This document shows positions 59,694 to 64,000 of a stretch of 64,000 nt of DNA, piece by piece. Positions within the stretch are counted from its first letter, which is position 1; every line of letters begins with the position of its first letter. The stretch spans positions 62,001 to 126,000 of the forward strand of contig CALZDP010000002.1 of the NCBI GenBank assembly GCA_945638575.1. Reading direction: 5' to 3'. Origin of the DNA: an uncultured Clostridia bacterium. Lineage in GTDB: Bacteria; Bacillota; Clostridia; Christensenellales; Borkfalkiaceae. The notes under the pieces were generated by a model, which saw only the letters and a program-made list of their open reading frames with translations, was not told where the DNA came from and made no database searches. The position numbers were made by a program, and so were the translations under genes.

Positions 59694-60605
59694 ATGATTA
59701 GTTGTAAAGATATTATCGGCGAAGTTGAATTTTCTTATCAATCGAAAAGAAGCGAGAAAGAATTTCAACTTGACACCCAAAAAGAAAAACTTTTACTTAT
59801 ACCCGAATATGCGGAAGTATGTAAAAAACTATCCGCGGCAATTTTTGATTGCAATAAAGCGGAATTCGACAAGGACGTAAAAAAGGCTGAGGCTTTACAG
59901 TTTGAGATTGACAAATTAAAGTCCTTAAAGAGTAAAATCGAGGCTGATAACGGCATAATCACCGCTTACGAGTGCGCTATTTGTAAAGACACAGGCGACC
60001 TGCCGAACGGAAAATGCAGTTGCTTTTACCAAAAAGTAGCCGACGCATGCTATAAGGAACTTGGAATAAACAGACAGCATTTGTCTACTTTTGAAGATGA
60101 TACCCTTTCAAACAAAAACGGCACCGCAAAATACTTTGAAAAGTTATTAAAATATGCCGTAAATTTTAAAAAAGATTCTCTAAACCTTATTTTTACCGGC
60201 AAAACTGGCACAGGAAAAACCTTTTTAGCGCAAGCGGTCGCGGATAAAATTTCCAAAAATAACAACGTCGTACTCTTTTTATCTGCGTCGGCGCTTAATA
60301 ACGTTTACCTTGAAAATATGTATTCATCCCCTTTTGAAGCCAAAAAGATAAACGACATTTTGGAAACCTGCGACTTTTTGGTTATAGACGATTTAGGAGC
60401 GGAAAGACTTATAAATAAAGTTACGGTGGAAAATCTTTACATATTGATTTCCGCAAGGATAGAGGCAAAAAAGCCTTACTTAATCACTACAAACCTAACC
60501 TTAAACGAAATAAACGCCCGTTACGGGGACAGGCTGTTTTCAAGGTTAACTTCCAAAAACAGTTTAACCTTTAATTTTACCGGCAGCGATTTAAGAAAAT
60601 TTTAA
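59694..60605 (+). CDS. DnaC/DnaI-like helicase loader ATPase
   Basis: CAICKDTGDLPNGKCSCF, FTGKTGTGKTFLAQAVAD, LVIDDLGAERL, ITTNLTLNEINARYGDRLFSRL. Confidence 0.92.
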   Translation: MISCKDIIGEVEFSYQSKRSEKEFQLDTQKEKLLLIPEYAEVCKKLSAAIFDCNKAEFDKDVKKAEALQFEIDKLKSLKSKIEADNGIITAYECAICKDTGDLPNGKCSCFYQKVADACYKELGINRQHLSTFEDDTLSNKNGTAKYFEKLLKYAVNFKKDSLNLIFTGKTGTGKTFLAQAVADKISKNNNVVLFLSASALNNVYLENMYSSPFEAKKINDILETCDFLVIDDLGAERLINKVTVENLYILISARIEAKKPYLITTNLTLNEINARYGDRLFSRLTSKNSLTFNFTGSDLRKF

Positions 60606-60617
60606 CTTTAAATACAA

Positions 60618-60642
60618 AAAGCGAGGCAAAAAGCCTCGCTTT
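60618..60642. terminator. Bidirectional terminator between convergent dnaI-like gene and cdaA operon
   Basis: AAAGCGAGGC-AAAAA-GCCTCGCTTT. Confidence 0.8.
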
Positions 60643-60652
60643 CACTTTTAAA

Positions 60653-60763
60653 TTAAGCGCCCTTTACAACTATGAATATGAAAAGGGATAGTAAGATTGC
60701 GGCGAATGCCGGAAGTATGTACTTTAAAAATACTCTGCCGAATTTTGAAGGTTCTTTAGCCAT
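60653..60763 (-). CDS. 36-aa single-TM small protein (not in ORF track)
   Basis: Minus strand ATG..TAA encodes MAKEPSKFGRVFLKYILPAFAAILLSLFIFIVVKGA; aaggggg RBS; starts 11 nt after the cdaA stop; basic N-terminus plus one hydrophobic helix. Confidence 0.7.
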   Translation of the reverse strand: MAKEPSKFGRVFLKYILPAFAAILLSLFIFIVVKGA

Positions 60764-60773
60764 AATGTCCCCC

Positions 60774-61571
60774 TTAACGAATTAAATCTTGCCAGTAAAA
60801 GTCTTTTAAGGTTTCCCTTAAAACGTTAGTATCGACAAACCTTATAATCTTTCCGCCTTTAGCGATAGAGATGATACCGGTTTCTTCGGATACGATAATT
60901 GCGGTAACGTTTACGGTTTCGGTAAGACCTATCCCTGCGCGATGTCTGGACCCCAGGTCTTTTGAAAGATTAAATTCCTGCGCAAGCGGTAAGAAGCATC
61001 CTGCCGCCTGAATTCTCGTGTCCTTTAAAATGAGCGCGCCATCATGTAAAGCGGATTTGGGAAAGAAAATACTTTCGATGAGTTGTGCGGAAACGTCCGC
61101 ATTAAGATAAACACCGCTTTCCAAAACCCCTGCCGGAAGATTGCCGTTAGATAGAATTATCAAGGCGCCGACGTCGTTTTTAGACATATTTTGAATGGCT
61201 TTGATTATTTCTTCGATAGCGGCGTCTGCGTCAAAATTGGCGCTACCGTCGCCGTGCTTATGCTCACCGAATCTACCCTGCCAAATGGCACGTTTGATTT
61301 CCGTGGAAAACAAAGATACAACGCCGACGTAGAAAAACAGTTGGAACAAAAGCATAATTACGCCGGAGTATTCGTAGTCGGAAAGAAACAGACAAACGCC
61401 AACTACCAACGTAAAGCATAGATAAACCCAAAAAAGCGGTGCGGCGTTATTTGAAAAAATAATTTTTATCATGAAGTAAATCATGACCGCTATCGCAAGG
61501 ATTTGCAAGGCTTCCGTTATACCGCCCTGAAGGGTGGAAAAAGAAGCAAAAGCATTTTTCAACTTATCCAT
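60774..61571 (-). CDS. cdaA: Diadenylate cyclase CdaA (DisA_N domain)
   Basis: N-terminal TM helices; SALHDGALILKDTRIQAAGCFLPL and LGSRHRAGIGLTE (DGA/RHR motifs). Confidence 0.95.
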   Translation of the reverse strand: MDKLKNAFASFSTLQGGITEALQILAIAVMIYFMIKIIFSNNAAPLFWVYLCFTLVVGVCLFLSDYEYSGVIMLLFQLFFYVGVVSLFSTEIKRAIWQGRFGEHKHGDGSANFDADAAIEEIIKAIQNMSKNDVGALIILSNGNLPAGVLESGVYLNADVSAQLIESIFFPKSALHDGALILKDTRIQAAGCFLPLAQEFNLSKDLGSRHRAGIGLTETVNVTAIIVSEETGIISIAKGGKIIRFVDTNVLRETLKDFYWQDLIR

Positions 61572-61669
61572 ATTATAGCATCCTCGTAAAATATATCAAC
61601 ACTAAAGTTAATTTTATCACAATTATAAGCAAAAATAAAGTATTTTTAACTAATTTAGACAAAAATTAA

Positions 61670-62635
61670 TTATTCGCACAAAACATTGAATACGCCGGAT
61701 AAAAAAGCGCCGTCAAAAGAAATTGCTCCGCTTTTAAAACCGCGTTCACATTCCGCCAACTTATCCATTATCAATTTAAGCCTTTTTGAAGAAAAAGTCT
61801 TCGCCTGTCTTCTTGCCATGGTAACGGCAAATTCTTTTACCCCTAAAATAGAAGCAAGTTCATCATCGGGTTTATCGGACATAGAAACAAAAAACATTCT
61901 TCTAAAGTGATAATAAAGCGACGCAAACAGCATTTGTCTATCCGAAATAGAGTTTAATTCCTCTAATATCCTGTACGCTTCGGCGTAATTTTTATTGGCT
62001 ATATAGGAAACCATTTCATAAATTTTATAGTCCGACGTTTTTGAAACCAACAAATTTACGTCTTCATCGCTGATATCCTGCTTACCCGACTTAAATGATA
62101 TCAATTTTTTCACTTCGGCGTTTATTCTTGTCATATCGTATAAACAATATTCTGCGATAAGTTTACAGGTCGAAGTGGAAATTATAAGGTTTTCTTTCGT
62201 ACATTCGGAACGAATAAATTTCGTAACAAGTTCAGGCGTTCCCCTTGCGCAGTCAACAACCGTTACTTTTTTAAACTTTTTTAAAGCCTCGCACTTTTTG
62301 GCGTTGTTTATTATTAAAACCGAAGTATCGAAAGGATTTTCAAGATAGTTTTTTATGCTTCCTTTTAATTCCTGCGCGGTCGGGTACCATTCGCGAACGG
62401 TTATGGCACGTCTGTCGCTCATAAAAGGGCAACTAGATAAAAGGTTCACTAAGTTATCGGTACCTTGCTTTAATGTAGTGCCGTCAAAGGCGGCAAAATT
62501 AAGTTGCGGTTCGGTAATTGCGACATTTTTAATTATATCTTCTCCCCTTTCGCGGAAAAAATCCTCTTCACCCTCAAGTAGATAGATAGGTAAAATTTCA
62601 TCTTTTAAGGAAGATTTTAAATTTTCGAATTTCAA
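61670..62635 (-). CDS. holA: DNA polymerase III delta subunit
   Basis: IYLLEGEEDFFRERGEDII, C-terminal YHFRRMFF...; TTG start at 62635 overlaps the comEC stop (TTGA); ORF-track start 62686 lies inside comEC. Confidence 0.85.
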   Translation of the reverse strand: MKFENLKSSLKDEILPIYLLEGEEDFFRERGEDIIKNVAITEPQLNFAAFDGTTLKQGTDNLVNLLSSCPFMSDRRAITVREWYPTAQELKGSIKNYLENPFDTSVLIINNAKKCEALKKFKKVTVVDCARGTPELVTKFIRSECTKENLIISTSTCKLIAEYCLYDMTRINAEVKKLISFKSGKQDISDEDVNLLVSKTSDYKIYEMVSYIANKNYAEAYRILEELNSISDRQMLFASLYYHFRRMFFVSMSDKPDDELASILGVKEFAVTMARRQAKTFSSKRLKLIMDKLAECERGFKSGAISFDGAFLSGVFNVLCE

Positions 62636-64000
62636 AGTATACCCCCGACTGCAAGTATAAGCGCAACTACGGATAAAAAACCGCAAGAAATTTTAACTTT
62701 TTTATTAAAATCAGTTCTGTCGCACGCAACAAATACCAGCAGATAATAGATTATGAGAAAAATTGTAGATGCCGTAGCGTAAACGGTAAACGACGATACG
62801 TTTAACTCTATCAAAATGGAATTTATAAAATAGGCAACGTAATACGGAAGTTTCCATAAAAAGGACATAAAGGGCAGTAACGTAAGTATGGAAACGGCAA
62901 AAATCAACGTGTATAATACGCTGACCATCGGCACCAAAATCAAATTCAGAAAAACGACTATTAGCGAAGAATATCCCCACAGCCTAAACAATATCGGCGT
63001 CATAAGGGTACTTACCGCAAAACTTACCGAAAGGGAAGATTTAATCGATTCCGGCAAGAAGGAAAGCAAAGATTCAAACCCTTTTGAAAATAACGCTATT
63101 CCGAAAACCGCCGAATAGGAAAGTATGAAACCGTAAGAAAATAATGAATTGGGGAAATTTGCCAAAACGATAATAAAACTTAACGCCGTCGAATTTAACG
63201 AATCGTATTTTCTGCCTGCGTTTTTAACAAAATTTAACGTAGCAGTCATTATAACAGCCCTTACCGCAGATACCGGAAATCCGCAAACGCCTGCGTAAAA
63301 CAAGGTAACTATAGTGGAAATAACGGTATTTTTATAACCTTTTAAACGTAAAAGAGATAAAAAACTGCCTATAAGCGAAGAAAAGAAAACAACGTGCAGA
63401 CCTGAAACGGCAAAGATATGACTTATACCGGAAAGTCTGAAATTACTTAAAGTTTCGGTATCTATTTCAGAAGTATCGCCAAGCAAAAGCGCCGCCATGA
63501 TACCCCCTTCATCGCCCGAAACGTTTGTCAAAATGTTGTTTTTTACATAATCCGCAATGGTATAAAAAGGATTTTTGGATTCGCCGACGGTATAAAGGGT
63601 TTCGGCGTCAACCGAAAGAGTACGTTTTGACGAATAGTTAGAAAGTAACAGCCTATTAAACGATACTTTCCCTTTGGCTTTTACTACGTCCCCTTTTTTA
63701 ATACTATCGTTTTCTGTCATAACGATAGCGTCGCCGTAAATCTTTTGCCCTTCGACGCTGACGTTTGATAAAATTACGCGGTTTGTATGCTTATAATAAT
63801 CAATCTCGGAAACTGTTCCGCTAAGCGCGCAAGTTTTGCCGTCAAATCCGGCGTCGCCGTTATAAAGGTTTATGTTATACGCCGTGTACAAAAAACCTAA
63901 GATAAAGAATGCACATATGACCGCAATTTCAACTTTAAATGGTTTAAGGGGTTTCAGAAAAAACGCTAAAACGAAAACAATCGATATAACGCCGAGCGGA
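62632..64000 (-). CDS. comEC: ComEC/Rec2 competence membrane channel without MBL domain (5' end beyond window)
   Basis: GIMAALLLGDTSEIDTETLSNFRLSGISHIFAVSGLHVVFFSSLIG, GFPVSAVRAVIM; frame remains open through 64000 (..PLGVISIVFVLAFFLKPLKPFKVEIAVICAFFILGFLYTAYN). Confidence 0.92.
   Translation of the reverse strand, partial: PLGVISIVFVLAFFLKPLKPFKVEIAVICAFFILGFLYTAYNINLYNGDAGFDGKTCALSGTVSEIDYYKHTNRVILSNVSVEGQKIYGDAIVMTENDSIKKGDVVKAKGKVSFNRLLLSNYSSKRTLSVDAETLYTVGESKNPFYTIADYVKNNILTNVSGDEGGIMAALLLGDTSEIDTETLSNFRLSGISHIFAVSGLHVVFFSSLIGSFLSLLRLKGYKNTVISTIVTLFYAGVCGFPVSAVRAVIMTATLNFVKNAGRKYDSLNSTALSFIIVLANFPNSLFSYGFILSYSAVFGIALFSKGFESLLSFLPESIKSSLSVSFAVSTLMTPILFRLWGYSSLIVVFLNLILVPMVSVLYTLIFAVSILTLLPFMSFLWKLPYYVAYFINSILIELNVSSFTVYATASTIFLIIYYLLVFVACDRTDFNKKVKISCGFLSVVALILAVGGIL

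Overview
The window is a gene-dense, moderately AT-rich, low-GC Gram-positive chromosome segment. It is most likely from an uncultured spore-forming Clostridia lineage (spoVG, sigK, hrcA/CIRCE, mcsB, cdaA, dnaD/dnaI); exact taxonomy cannot be fixed from sequence alone. Most of it is core housekeeping: smc-ftsY, murC, hflX, hrcA-grpE-dnaK-dnaJ, folA-thyA, sigK, U32 peptidase-trmR, rnj, valS, pgi, hpf, a clpC-mcsB-mcsA cluster, galU, upp, rpiB, ywlE, sua5, dnaB, pepF, lepB, sbcCD, dnaD-dnaI, cdaA, holA, comEC. I saw no rRNA, tRNA, CRISPR array, transposase or prophage. The less ordinary items are: (1) a XerS-like single tyrosine recombinase preceded by a 14-bp perfect inverted repeat and dif-like half-sites; (2) a PadR regulator fused through a long disordered linker to a four-helix membrane domain; (3) an unlisted 36-aa single-TM microprotein directly downstream of cdaA, where cdaR would be expected; (4) a split ComEC (channel without the MBL domain, plus a distant stand-alone ComEC-like MBL protein); (5) a phosphoarginine/Clp cluster lacking ctsR, with McsA reduced to its zinc domain; (6) an alpha/beta-hydrolase-like protein whose nucleophile elbow reads GIKNG; (7) a cluster of palindromic intergenic elements; (8) two orphan proteins. 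No single region is clearly a new multi-gene defence or mobile system.
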